Source: Pegea sp. RAD2-039
Lineage: Eukaryota; Chordata; Thaliacea; Salpida; Salpidae
Direction: 5' to 3'
NCBI GenBank assembly: GCA_034620365.1
Contig: JAQGEQ010000232.1
Span: 310,001-374,000 of the forward strand
DNA length: 64,000 nt
The notes under the pieces are model-generated. The model did no database searches. It saw only the letters and a program-made list of their open reading frames with translations, and was not told where the DNA came from. The position numbers and the translations under genes are program-made. Shown here one piece after another: positions 37,063-48,739 of this stretch. Positions within the stretch are counted from its first letter, which is position 1. Each line of letters starts with the position of its first letter.

Positions 37063-37575
37063 TTTTTCAGCAATCTGTCTTTCAAAAACACATCTATTTC
37101 AGTAAAAGGAGTCCTAGAAAGTGACATTAAGCATTATAACTTATAACCCACTAGTTTTATAATCTTACTAAGGTTGCAAAGCAAGCTTATGATTTCTGTT
37201 GTAGCGTTTTATATCATTTTTTATTATATAAAATTATGTTTAAACTGCTAAAGACAAAACGAACAATTCTATTAAACAAAAAGAGAGTTTATAAAAATAT
37301 TTTTCTAATTTGTCAAAAGCTTAGATTATTAAACTTTTAAAATTAACATTTTAATAAAAAAAATGGTCTTTAGACTGAAAAAAGGATTCTAGCAAACGTC
37401 GTTAATTAAAAATTATTTTAATTTCTGAAAACTCATCAATATACTAAAATCATCAGTTTATACTATTAAAAAAACGCTTACAATAAGTATCACGATATAA
37501 AAATAATTTTTACAGTGAAATAAGAACATGATAGAATAAAGAAAAAAGGTGGTTCATAAATTTGATAGTCTATTT

Positions 37576-38979
<1,404 letters not shown>

Positions 38980-40732
38980 TTTTAAAGACTTTTTTAATAT
39001 CTTAAAACAAGATTTTATATAAAAAAGTATTTTTGTAGAGTAGTTCAAACTAAAACAGAATATGATTTATTAAAAAAACGTTTATATAAAATTGATGTAT
39101 TCTTTAATAAATAAAATTAATTAATACAAGTATTTTAAAATATTACAAATTTATCGATTAGAATGAAAATGTTTAAAATTATATCAGTTTCATAAAAATA
39201 TTTGATCTCAACATTAGAGAAAAATTAAAGATAAAAATAGTAATTTTTAAAGTATAAAAATAATAAAGCAAAATAAGAATTTTTTTTATTTTATAGATGA
39301 CCTAAACAAATATCAGATAATTACTGCTTGACTCTCTAAAAATAAAGTTGAAATTTTTGTTCAAAGCATTATTTTATATGTTTTTAATTATTTTTAGAGT
39401 CCATGTCAACATAAAAACACAATAAAAATATTATCTTTATTTCAAAACCGTGTTTACATGTTATATATCTAGATAATTTAAAAAATTTAATCAAAAGGAA
39501 ATTTACTTTTTCGAATTTACAGCAGGTAAGTTATGTTGTAAAGTTAAAACAATTAGTTCTACCATTATTAAAATGACATAGCTTTATAAGTCCAAGAAAG
39601 CATATAATGAAGCCATACATGAAAGAAGTGTAAACAAAAAATAAAGTAAAAAATAATGGAAAAGAAGATATAAAGATACAGTCACGGTTTCTTACCTTTT
39701 TGAAAGGCTTTTTATAACTAAATATGCTAATGCGCGTAAGACTCATAAGATTTTTACTGGGATGTTGTTGTGGTTATTGGGTAACCGAAACCTATTTTAA
39801 AATAACGATTTTGCTTACTAAAGAAGTATACGAGTGAATATTACTAATGTTGAGACAAACTTATCTTTATGCATTAAATGTGTTTATAAGGATCAAAACA
39901 TTTACGTCTTTTAAGTAAAACAGTTTTAGAGGTTATCATTCCTAAATTTCATTAACATCTTTTTAACTTGAAGCTTTTCTTACTTTTAAAACTTCATAAA
40001 AAAGATTAACAAAGTCATAGAGATTTTATTTACTCAAAATATATTTCATCTATTTATAGGAAAATTGTAACTCAATCTTCTGACTGTATATAAAGTCAAA
40101 TTATTAAACTTAAAATTTATAAAAATAATAACTTAGAGACTTTAATAACAAAACAAGTTCAGCTATTTTATGTACAAAATTTGCTATTTTATTGAAATGA
40201 TTAATGGTTATCTAAGAATTCAAACTTGATTATGCGAATCAACTAACTAGTAAAAAAAGCTATCCAAGTTATTTAACTAAACAGTGAATTTTTGTTTGAA
40301 GATATATTTAAAAATTTTAATATAACCAATAATTGTAATATCTTTACTGTCGTACAAAATTAGCAAAATAGAAAACGTGAATACAACTTATTTTTCTAAT
40401 TATGATATTTAGTTTGTTTACTACAAAATATTCACTACAAATCTCTCACAAACATTAAATTAAACAAACAAATTATCAAAACCATTTAGTTAATGTATTT
40501 TTCACATATTTTTGTGTTTCGCACAATTCAAACACCAAACTTTTTATTTTATTCAATTTCTACTAAAAACTTGTATTAAGACATTTTATTTATTCCCCTT
40601 TTTTAAGGGCATTAATATTTTTACATAAATTCAAGACAAGAAGTTAGTATATTTTAAGCAATGTTAATTAAATTAATGAGAAAAGAACTTTTCTGTGTAT
40701 TTATTGATGGCTAAAACAAATTTAAATAGATT
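38980..40732. other. AT-rich DNA upstream of MORN5
   Basis: About 1.75 kb expected to contain the MORN5 promoter. The minus-strand frame at 39531-39746 is hydrophobic and unsupported. No other feature was seen. Confidence 0.5.
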
Positions 40733-41455
40733 AATTCTAAGGATCCATCTTTTCTATCAATCTTTTTAAATTCTACTTACGTCCGATTCTTGAATATAAT
40801 ATTAGTGTATGGATGACATATCAAGTTGGTGATATCAAAAGAATTGAGTCTGTTCAGGCCACATTTATGAGATTGGTATGCAGGAAACTTAATATTAAAT
40901 ATGATAATTATAAACATCGTCTTAGCTTCTTAACGTTAGATACTTTGGAAATTTGACGAGTTAAATACGACTTAATTCTTATTTCTATAATTATCCACAA
41001 TTTAATTGACCTTCAGTTTGATGACTTCCTTTCCATTAGTCCTTCCCTCAAGTTATATCATCTCAGACGACACACATTACATCTTAATAAGCCCATATCA
41101 CCAAGTACATTGGTCAAAGCGATTTTTTTCTCATACTGCACAATTAGTAAATGGAACCAGCTGCCATCAGACATTGTCATGTCAGAATCACTCGCGCTGT
41201 TCAAGAAGAAGTTGAATCGTTATAACATTGCCAACATTGTCTTTTTTAAACTATGATTTTTCCTTTTTTATATTTTAACATTCTATGTAATTGTTCACTG
41301 TTATATGCTTTGAGGACTACTGAAAAGCCATGTGTTACATCTTTTGCTTTCTGTATTTCTAACTTAATAGATCTTATTTGTGAGAATGTGTGTTAGTGAG
41401 AGGTGCTTTCTTCAGGTACCTTCCTTCGCATTTATTGTAAGAAATAAATGAATAA
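40733..41455 (+). mobile_element. CR1/Jockey-like LINE, 5'-truncated 3' end (copy L2)
   Basis: About 720 bp. Its translated fragments read like the end of a LINE ORF2 protein: a YLRPILEYN-like segment, then VGDIKRIESVQATFMRLVC, YDLILI-like and KWNQLPSDIVMSESLALFKK. They are separated by frameshifts and a stop. The 3' UTR has GTGAGAATGTGTGTTAGTGA and ends in a GAAATAAATGAATAA tail. Non-functional, 5'-truncated. Confidence 0.88.
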
Positions 41456-41762
41456 TTTCACTAAGTTTGTGAACAATAACATATTTTATATAATTTGCAA
41501 ACTTTTTATTAAACTATAAAGTATACTTTTATAAGTATGGTCATACTGAAGTCAGACAAAACTATTAAAAGGCCAACATAGATTAAATCTTTGATGATAA
41601 TGAAATTACACATGATATCTAAGAATGTTATATTAGCAATACTTCATCACATACCCTTTGGCTAAAGTAACTGAGTAAAAATGAATTATTTTTTCATTAC
41701 TCACCAAAAGTCATTCAAGTAAGAGCAAGAAAACTGTTTTAAAGGCAAATAAGAAAAACAAG
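41456..41762. other. Upstream region of the BPI-like gene
   Basis: About 300 bp between the LINE tail and the BPI-like start codon, presumably promoter and 5' UTR. No motif was recognised. The LINE insertion lies very close to this promoter. Confidence 0.45.
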
Positions 41763-43473
41763 ATGAAGAAAGTAATTTTACTGCTAATATTTTTGGTTGG
41801 ATTTGCAAGAAGTGATGAAGTTTTGGATTTAAGTGAGTTCTAATCAAAGTTTTTCTTATTTTGGGCAGCTTAAAATATAAGCAATATATTTACTTTAAAT
41901 ATTGTTGAAACCATGAATAATTTCACTTTAATTTTTTATATAGATTGTGCGAAAAACTGTATAACCTAATACTGTTTGTTACCTATAAATAATAGTTTAG
42001 TGATGAAACTGACTTATTCAATAACTTAATTTACGTTTTCATATAACAGTTTTATTTCTTAACAATTAGAAACCAACGCCTTTATGTGCCTCTAGGCGTC
42101 AAACTTATTGCTATTTTAAGTGTTTTATTTTATTGATGAAACGTTCTGTATTTATGTCTGGCGGCTATTTTATTTAAAATGAGCTTCATAAGCTGAAAGA
42201 TGAATATATTTTTAAAGACTAGAATATTAAAAAAAGGAGAATGTAAAATAAAGTTTTGTAAAAGTTTTAATCTGTGATTAAATTGTCAATAAGTAACCAA
42301 CAATCATTTAACTTTTTAAATATCAAAGGTGAAATGGTTGGGCCAGATGAGCTTCAGCAATTTCTTTTGGGTTTAAAGATACCTGATATACCTAAATCAG
42401 GAAAATTGTCCTACTTAATCAAAAAGTAATTTTACAAAATCTGTTAAAATTTGAAAACTTGAAATACAATTTTCACAGATGACTACAAATAATAAATGAA
42501 GTGTCTTGTAGTCATATAGTTGCACAATAATAATTATGAAAAAAATCAAATCTTTTATTATAAGAAACTGATTCAAATCTAAATTTGTAACAAATAAGTT
42601 GGTGTTTAAAAGTTAAATAGTGCTCGATAAGTTAACAAAAAGTCTATATTTGTTTTAACAGTATTAAGATAACCTCTGCAAGTGTTGGATCTGTAAAACT
42701 TTACAACCCAGAGGGAATGAAATTTTATCTTGAGGCTGATGATATAAATCTAAATGTATTTGCAGATGCTGACGTTTCTTATAAATTTCGGTAATTTTGT
42801 AACTTTACTATTAGGTTGTATAGTTTAAACTATTATACTAACCTAATGTAATTATTCAGAAATGTTTACATTTGCTGATAAAAACTATAAAATATGATAT
42901 GCAGACTGTATAGGAGAGAATCTGAAAACATTTATCATTAAAATTAGTAATCATAAGAATAATAGTTATCAATATTAGGCTATTTTGGAAAACTCGGACA
43001 GTGTCCGCATCATTTTCAGTAAAAGGCTCTGTGAAAGATACCTACTTGAAACAAGGAATTGATATTGAATTGACAGACAATGGAATTCGAGTAAGACTGT
43101 TCTTATTGATGCTAATTGAAAGATATAATTTATCACTATAGGCTGTACCAACAATCTGTAAATGTAAAATTGGTGAAATCAAAGTAAAATTAGAGGGAAA
43201 ATCAAGCTTGGGAAAGTTCATCGCTCGATTAGTGAACACTTTGACAAAACTATTCAAAAATAGATTAACTAAACTAATTGAAACAGAGGTGATTTATCAT
43301 CAATTATATATGAATAATTCTTGCTTTCTTGTTTAATAAGTTTATGTTTTTGAAGTTAGAATAGTAATTAACATCTTATTCAAAATTACTTTTAGATATG
43401 CAAGGAGCTGCAACCTGAGTTGAAGAAAAATTTGGGGAATATTGACTTGACATCAATGCTTAATTTTATCTAA
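41763..43473 (+). CDS. Secreted BPI/LBP-family protein with a single lipid-binding barrel
   Basis: Six exons: 41763-41832, 42329-42425, 42662-42790, 42979-43090, 43142-43288 and 43396-43473. They sum to 633 nt, 210 residues, with phases that agree and GT-AG borders (introns 496, 236, 188, 51 and 107 nt). Residues 1-17 form a signal peptide (MKKVILLLIFLVGFARS). The rest follows the N-terminal barrel of bactericidal/permeability-increasing protein: LKIPDIPKSGKL, an IKITSASVGSVKLY strand, LFWKTRTVSASFSVKGSV, then PTICKCKIGEIKVKLEG and an amphipathic helix ending ETEICKELQPELKKNL. The conserved disulphide pair of the BPI barrel is present (CKC region and EICKEL). The gene stops there, with no second barrel, so it resembles vertebrate PLUNC/BPIFA proteins in architecture. 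The likely role is binding of bacterial lipid or other lipids outside the cell. The ligand is not known. Confidence 0.9.
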
Positions 43474-44051
43474 CTTCTAATTAAAATATACAATACTATA
43501 ACCACTATTCATAATTAAAAGTCTAACTAACGCTTTTTTGAATAATATTTTACTTGCTACTACTTTCATCACCATAAACTTTATCGTATATAATCACAAA
43601 TAAACAACAACTGCATTGTATAAAATACTTAAACTAAAATTTCACAGAATAAATTTATTGATGAGATAAAAAACTAAACAATTTTATGGTGAAAGATTTT
43701 GGTTAGTATATAACCTGCAAAAGTTTTGAATAAATAGTTTTTATTAAGAAATAAATTACTTTTATGTTGAAGAGAAAATAATATAAATAAAAAATTTAGT
43801 TGTAACTTTAAAATAAAAACATTCAAAGGGTCAAAATCCATTTATCAACTGATTTACTTTTTAATAAAACTTTTATCAAAGACGAATAATTATAGAACTT
43901 TTTATAATAAGAAACACAAAATACTTTTATCAAGTTTCAGTTAGTACAAAAGAAATTATGATTAAACCTTAAAGTAAAAGTTTTAGAACAGAAATGTAAC
44001 AAAATTAGAAAGCAAAATAATGTCAGAGAAGTTCTTCTGAATAATTAGAAG
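43474..44051. other. 3' flank of the BPI-like gene
   Basis: AT-rich. AATAAA hexamers occur near 43600 and 43648 and could serve as its polyadenylation signals. Nothing else was seen. Confidence 0.45.
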
Positions 44052-44284
44052 CTATTTTTTCATTATCATAGACTTAAGCCAATCATCACTTAGATTTTCA
44101 ACTTGTTTTTTAGTAACTGGCTGAAAAAAAAACAAATAAGTATTTATATTTGAAAATATTCGGTGTATCGACATATTTCTAAAAAATATCACTTAAAAAA
44201 TGTCTTTGATTACATCTTACTTTATTAATACTTTGCCTGTTGTTTAGTCCAGATATCTGTAACACAAAAAAGACTCCGAAAGAA
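44052..44284 (-). CDS. Candidate last two exons of a small unidentified gene
   Basis: Two minus-strand segments look like the end of a gene. Exon 44221-44284 is preceded by TTTTCTTGCAG and followed by a GTAAGA donor. Exon 44052-44120 is preceded by a long T run and CAG and ends in TAG. Joined, they give FGVFFVLQISGLNNRQSINK and then PVTKKQVENLSDDWLKSMI before the stop: a short hydrophobic stretch followed by a polar tail, as in small single-pass membrane proteins. The intron would be 100 nt. No 5' exon was found in the 1.3 kb upstream, and no family is recognised, so this remains a suggestion. Confidence 0.3.
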
Positions 44285-45568
44285 CTGCAAGAAAAAAGAT
44301 TTGTTTCGAAATGATTTCATTAAACGTTATTTATTTGTACAAGTTTGCACAGCTGTCAATATTCAAAAGAAAAATGTAATATACAAAGTGACGAGCTACT
44401 AAAAATCTTTAACTAAAAAAGCAAGTAACTCACTTGTCTATTAACAAGACTAGTCTAAAGTTGCTACCAACTAAACAACAGCTTTGAAAGATCCATAAGA
44501 CGAATGGTTTTAAGATTATATTTGAGTATTATAGTAGAATTCTGAATTATTTTCTTTGTTAGATTTGGTTTTAAAAATGTTCTTATTGAAACTTAGAAAG
44601 CTGAATTTTATTATAGCCGCTATGATGACAGACAAACGTATCCATCGGGTTTAAGAGATGGATTAACTAACTATTAAGATAAACTCTATATGCTTTATTA
44701 TTGCTCAACTAATGAGCTTGTATTCGCATTGCATTTATAATTTTAATTAACTACTTACCACAGTTTGGACTAAGGAGTGTAATCGATAGTTGTTAAGTTA
44801 AATAAGTACTAATCTAAGTAATTATCTGAAAAATTGAAAAATCTTCTTAGTCAATAGGGATACATGTTATTCATGTTGTAGTTACTGGATACAAAAAAGA
44901 TACAAGATACTAGTTAAAAAATTAGATAAAAAGATTATTTGGGAATTCTAAATGTTACTTAAAACTTTAACTAAATAAGACACAGTGGTACTTGTACCCT
45001 GACCTACAGCGCCTAGTAAATGCAGGTTTGTAAAAGTCAGAAAACTATGATACCTTGATTCAAATTAGCTGGTGAATAAATCGAAAATGTTGTGGTCTTT
45101 AATTGCTCAATTTTTTATTAATAATCAATTTTTAAAAGCTCAATTTGAATAGAAATCATTCTAGTCTTCAAAAATTCCATTTTTCAAAGAATGCATCTAA
45201 GGGCAAGTGACCGGACTACAAAGAGACTTTATAAGAGATGTTGAAGCTATTTTGTAAGTCTTTTTTAGGTTTTAATGGTTCAACGTTACTCTAAAATAGT
45301 AATAAGTTAGTAAAGAAGTAGAATAACATAAAAAGTTATAGCAATAGTTCATTAAAACAATAATACCTTACTAACAACATCTGTACCTTGCTAAACAGAG
45401 ATAAACGAACCAAACAAAAATTCTATTTTAACTTGAATTCTAATCAAGCTTTTAATAAAACGACAATTGTTTTGTAAACGATATTCTAAATTATAAAAAC
45501 ACAAAATACTAAACTAAATGTATAAATACGATTTTTGAAACCGTTATTTTCCTGCCATTGAACATTTT
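44285..45568. other. Intergenic DNA
   Basis: AT-rich. Short patches near 44610-44680 and 44985-45030 are less AT-rich, but no gene or repeat could be built from them. Confidence 0.45.
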
Positions 45569-47639
45569 TCATTTTTGAACACATTCTTTGTTTTCTGTTT
45601 GGAAATAAAAATCACTCAAGCTACTTACAATGTATTTTTGTGAATCAAGTCCGTTAATGATCTGACACAACTGGCAAACTTCATTAACTTGTCCAAATCC
45701 TGGCATCTCACTAACTTTCATTTTTCTCCATTGAAAATATTCACGATAAGCCGTATCATTTTTATCCAAATAAAGTAAATAATCGGCTAAATCTTTAATT
45801 GTTTTAAAATCATCAACAAATATACAACTTTTAGGAGGAATAACTGCTTCATAATCAGATTTCTTAGCCCCCCAAACAACAGGTAAAGTATTAGATAAAA
45901 ACCCATTTCTAAAGAGCTTTTCAGTTATATAATCTCGACAATGATAACTGTTTTCAAATGCCAGATAAAACTTAAATCTGCTGATAAATTCAATATGTGT
46001 TCTTCTAGAAGCTGGATGACCAGGAAAACATCCTCCTCTTCGATCAAGCTTATCTCCAAGACCTGATGCAATTAATTCTTCTGTCATTTTTAAGCGAATT
46101 CTTGCCCCTTTAGTGACGCCACAGTTTGAAACAATCCATAAAGCAAATCCTGTCTTAGATTTTATAATTTCATCAATTCCAACATCATTTGTATGACTGT
46201 ATTTTGTTTGTAATTGATGTAGAATATCTGACATCCTTCCATAGGGAAAATAAACATCAGAATCTCTCCTGAAAAAGACTTTTTTTTAATTTTCTTAGTT
46301 TTATTAAGATGCAGATATTATGATTGTCCCTCTGAGTGGTGAAGCGGTTACCATACCTGCCTACCAAGCGGGTGGCTCCGGGTTTAATCTCAGATGAACA
46401 CATACTAGTGACAAGGAAGACATCATATAAAAAACCCGGGTAGAAGGGCCCTGTGAGTCTGATAAAATGACAAAACTTCTAGGAGAAGCAAAACTCTGAA
46501 TTGAAAGCCGGAGTTGGAGCATCGTAGGCAGTTTGGTGCTCAGTATCGTTCTGGCAGCTCCTGGGACGCCAGCTGGGCGCAGCTGCATCAGTCCTTCTGT
46601 TCTGCTGCATAAACTGGAGAAGGGGAGTGAAAACCTGCTGCATGGACACTAACTTCTGCCCTGGCACATATACGCTCAGATATCGCGACCGAATCAGGCC
46701 AAAAATGATGATTTCAAAAAATATAACAAGTCATCATTTTCGCTGTAACAAAACAAACTTTAAATCAGAAATATTGACCTGTACGTCATAGTTATATTGA
46801 AGATGTTTTGATATTCTTTCAAAGTGATCTTCCGGTTTGTAAGAGCTGGTGGTGCTTCAAGAGAATAAAAAACATAAAGTTGCCTCAAATTCCTGTTGAA
46901 AATTTCATTTTTATAAATAAGAAAAATGACAACAACAAATATGTTTCATCAAATATAATTTTTTTATTTTCAAATGATTAATATTAAGATGAAATTGGCT
47001 CTTATAGGTAATAAATCAACATTGTACTAAAAACCAGTTAAATATTTGCATTGAACTTCATTTACCGTTTGCTTGGCATCTGATCTTTACGGAGTTCGTT
47101 GAAATGGAAAACCACAGCCGATGTCATACTGTTGTTGATCTTCAAAGGAAAAAATAATTTTTTTCAAGAAAAATTCAATTTGTTCTTAGCTTACTAACGA
47201 ACGATCAGTTGATACGATACAATCTCCACAACTTTTGTCAATGTTTTTAGAGATCATACTCATTGACCCAAAAGGTACATCCCAATATAGTATGATTTTT
47301 TCCTATTTTCAAGATTTAATGAAATTTAGCTAAAAACGTTTTTACAAAATTTCAACTCACTTTTATATTTTGTTCTTCTTTATTTGCTTTGAATTTAAAA
47401 TCAGAATAATTACTTAAAAGTATTGAAGCTTTTGTTGCTTCTATCTCTTTCTCTTCATTCAAGTATTTTGTAGTGACTTGTGTCTCTTGTAATTCTTTTA
47501 AATTCGTGTGCTCTGATGATGTATTTACTTTTCTCAAAAAATTTTTATGACATGAGTAATATTGATAAACTAAAGTACTTATGATGATTAACCAGATAAT
47601 TACATATTTTCTTTGCTTTATACAATTGTTAAGCTTCAT
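45569..47639 (-). CDS. Alpha-1,3-fucosyltransferase (GT10 family), Golgi
   Basis: Five exons: 47361-47639, 47195-47302, 47066-47139, 46779-46892 and 45569-46268. They sum to 1275 nt, 424 residues, all GT-AG and in phase (introns 58, 55, 173 and 510 nt). It is a type II Golgi protein: a short basic cytoplasmic tail, a membrane anchor at about residues 11-28, and a stem to about 100. The GT10 catalytic domain shows ILYWDVPFGS, SCGDCIVSTDRS, AVVFHFNELRKDQMPSK, LYVFYSLEAPP, TMTYRRDSDVYFPYG and the donor-site block FYLAFENSYHCRDYITEKL (about 292-310), then LPVVWGA and SCIFVDDF. It is expected to move fucose from GDP-fucose onto GlcNAc of glycans. The acceptor cannot be predicted. Its last intron carries a SINE-1 copy. 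Confidence 0.97.
46327..46690 (+). repeat. SINE-1 copy inside the fucosyltransferase intron, antisense to the gene
   Basis: A tRNA-like head lies at about 46327-46400, with GTGGTGAAGCGGTTACC as the D-arm/A-box part, a CCTGC-CTACCAA-GCGGG anticodon arm and GGGTTTAATC as a decayed B box. It is followed by the same body as the copies at 4.6 and 51.2 kb (GCCGGAGTTGGAG; GGCAGCTCCTGGGACGCCAG). The head differs from the tRNA-Val-like head of the 4.6-kb copy, which suggests mutation or head replacement. Open frames on the minus strand here (46361-46667) belong to the repeat and not to the gene. Confidence 0.82.
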
Positions 47640-48139
47640 TTGTTCCTTTTTTTTATTTTATGGCAAATATCCGTAAAAATTCATAAATTTGAAGAAATAA
47701 AAATTATTTTTGTTGAAAAACTTTAAATGTTCAAATATTCTTCTCTGAGAGTTTTTCTAGAAAAAAAAATTTGAATATTAAATTTACAATAAAACTACGG
47801 AAGTAATTATAAAGTAATAAGGCTAAATAAAAAGGTTTTTTCATTTTTAAAAACCTTCAAAAAGATATAGAAAACTAACAAGATATTTATTAAAAGTTTT
47901 ATTTTAAATTTTATTTATAATTTAAGCTATTATAAGAGCTTTTTTTAAATCACAAATATACAAATACAGAGATTTTTTTATCTGCTTTCTGTAGTTTTTC
48001 AAAAACTGTCAAAGAAAAAATTACTTTATAGATAGATTTTAAACAATTTAAAAAAACATAATTTGTTAAATTTAGATCTTACTACTCTATCAACACTGAC
48101 TGAAGCTGTTTTTAATTACATACAACTATTTATTTATTT
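47640..48139. other. Upstream region of the fucosyltransferase
   Basis: AT-rich, presumably promoter and 5' UTR. No motif was recognised. Confidence 0.45.
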
Positions 48140-48326
48140 ATTTATATATATAAATGCGAAGGAGGGTGCCTAAAGAGAGCACATCTCACTAACACACATT
48201 CTCACGAGTTTTTTATGGTTTTTCTCAGGAGTTTTTATAAATATGTCTCCACCTGGGGTCGAACCCGGTACTCCCTAGCTAGAAGGTAGGTGTAGTAACC
48301 GCTTCGCCACTAAGCTGGACAATATT
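48140..48326 (-). repeat. SINE-2: tRNA-like head joined to a LINE 3' tail
   Basis: On the minus strand the element starts near 48322 with a tRNA-like unit: AGTGGCGAAGCGGTTACT as A-box part, a CCTAC-type anticodon arm and GGGTTCGACCCC as a nearly perfect B box. After a short linker it has CGTGAGAATGTGTGTTAGTG, a GTGCTCTCTTTAGGCACCC segment and CCTTCGCATTTAT, the same 3' UTR end as the LINE copies. It finishes in AAATAAATAAATAAATAG. The whole is about 185 bp. Confidence 0.87.
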
Positions 48327-48739
48327 ATTATAATATTATTACTTTTTAATTTCTACAAAATAAAATGTCTATGTAAACAACCTTATGAATAATTTCCTCA
48401 ATTAATTTTCTTTTAGCAAAACGTTTTGTAAAATTAAATACAACAAATTACTCAGATCATTTTCAAGATAGTATCTACTCTTAAAAATTAAAACTCCAAC
48501 AGTTTTCTATTTCAATATAAGAAAAAGGTTTTTGATAATATTTCTCAACAGCCGTCAATTGATAATTGCTTTCACATCAGAAAGTTTTCTAGAATTTAAA
48601 TTCATTCAAAATAAATTCAAATTTAAACATTTTGTTTGTTTCGTAAATATCTGTTTTTATTACTGAAACTTGATTCAAACCGTTGTATTCTGATTCTTTT
48701 CTGGTTGACGGTAATTTTTTTTGTATTTTGCGTCTAATT

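Noticed and set aside
46361..46667. Two overlapping minus-strand open frames
   Set aside because: They fall within the SINE-1 copy in the fucosyltransferase intron; the exon structure of the gene skips them.
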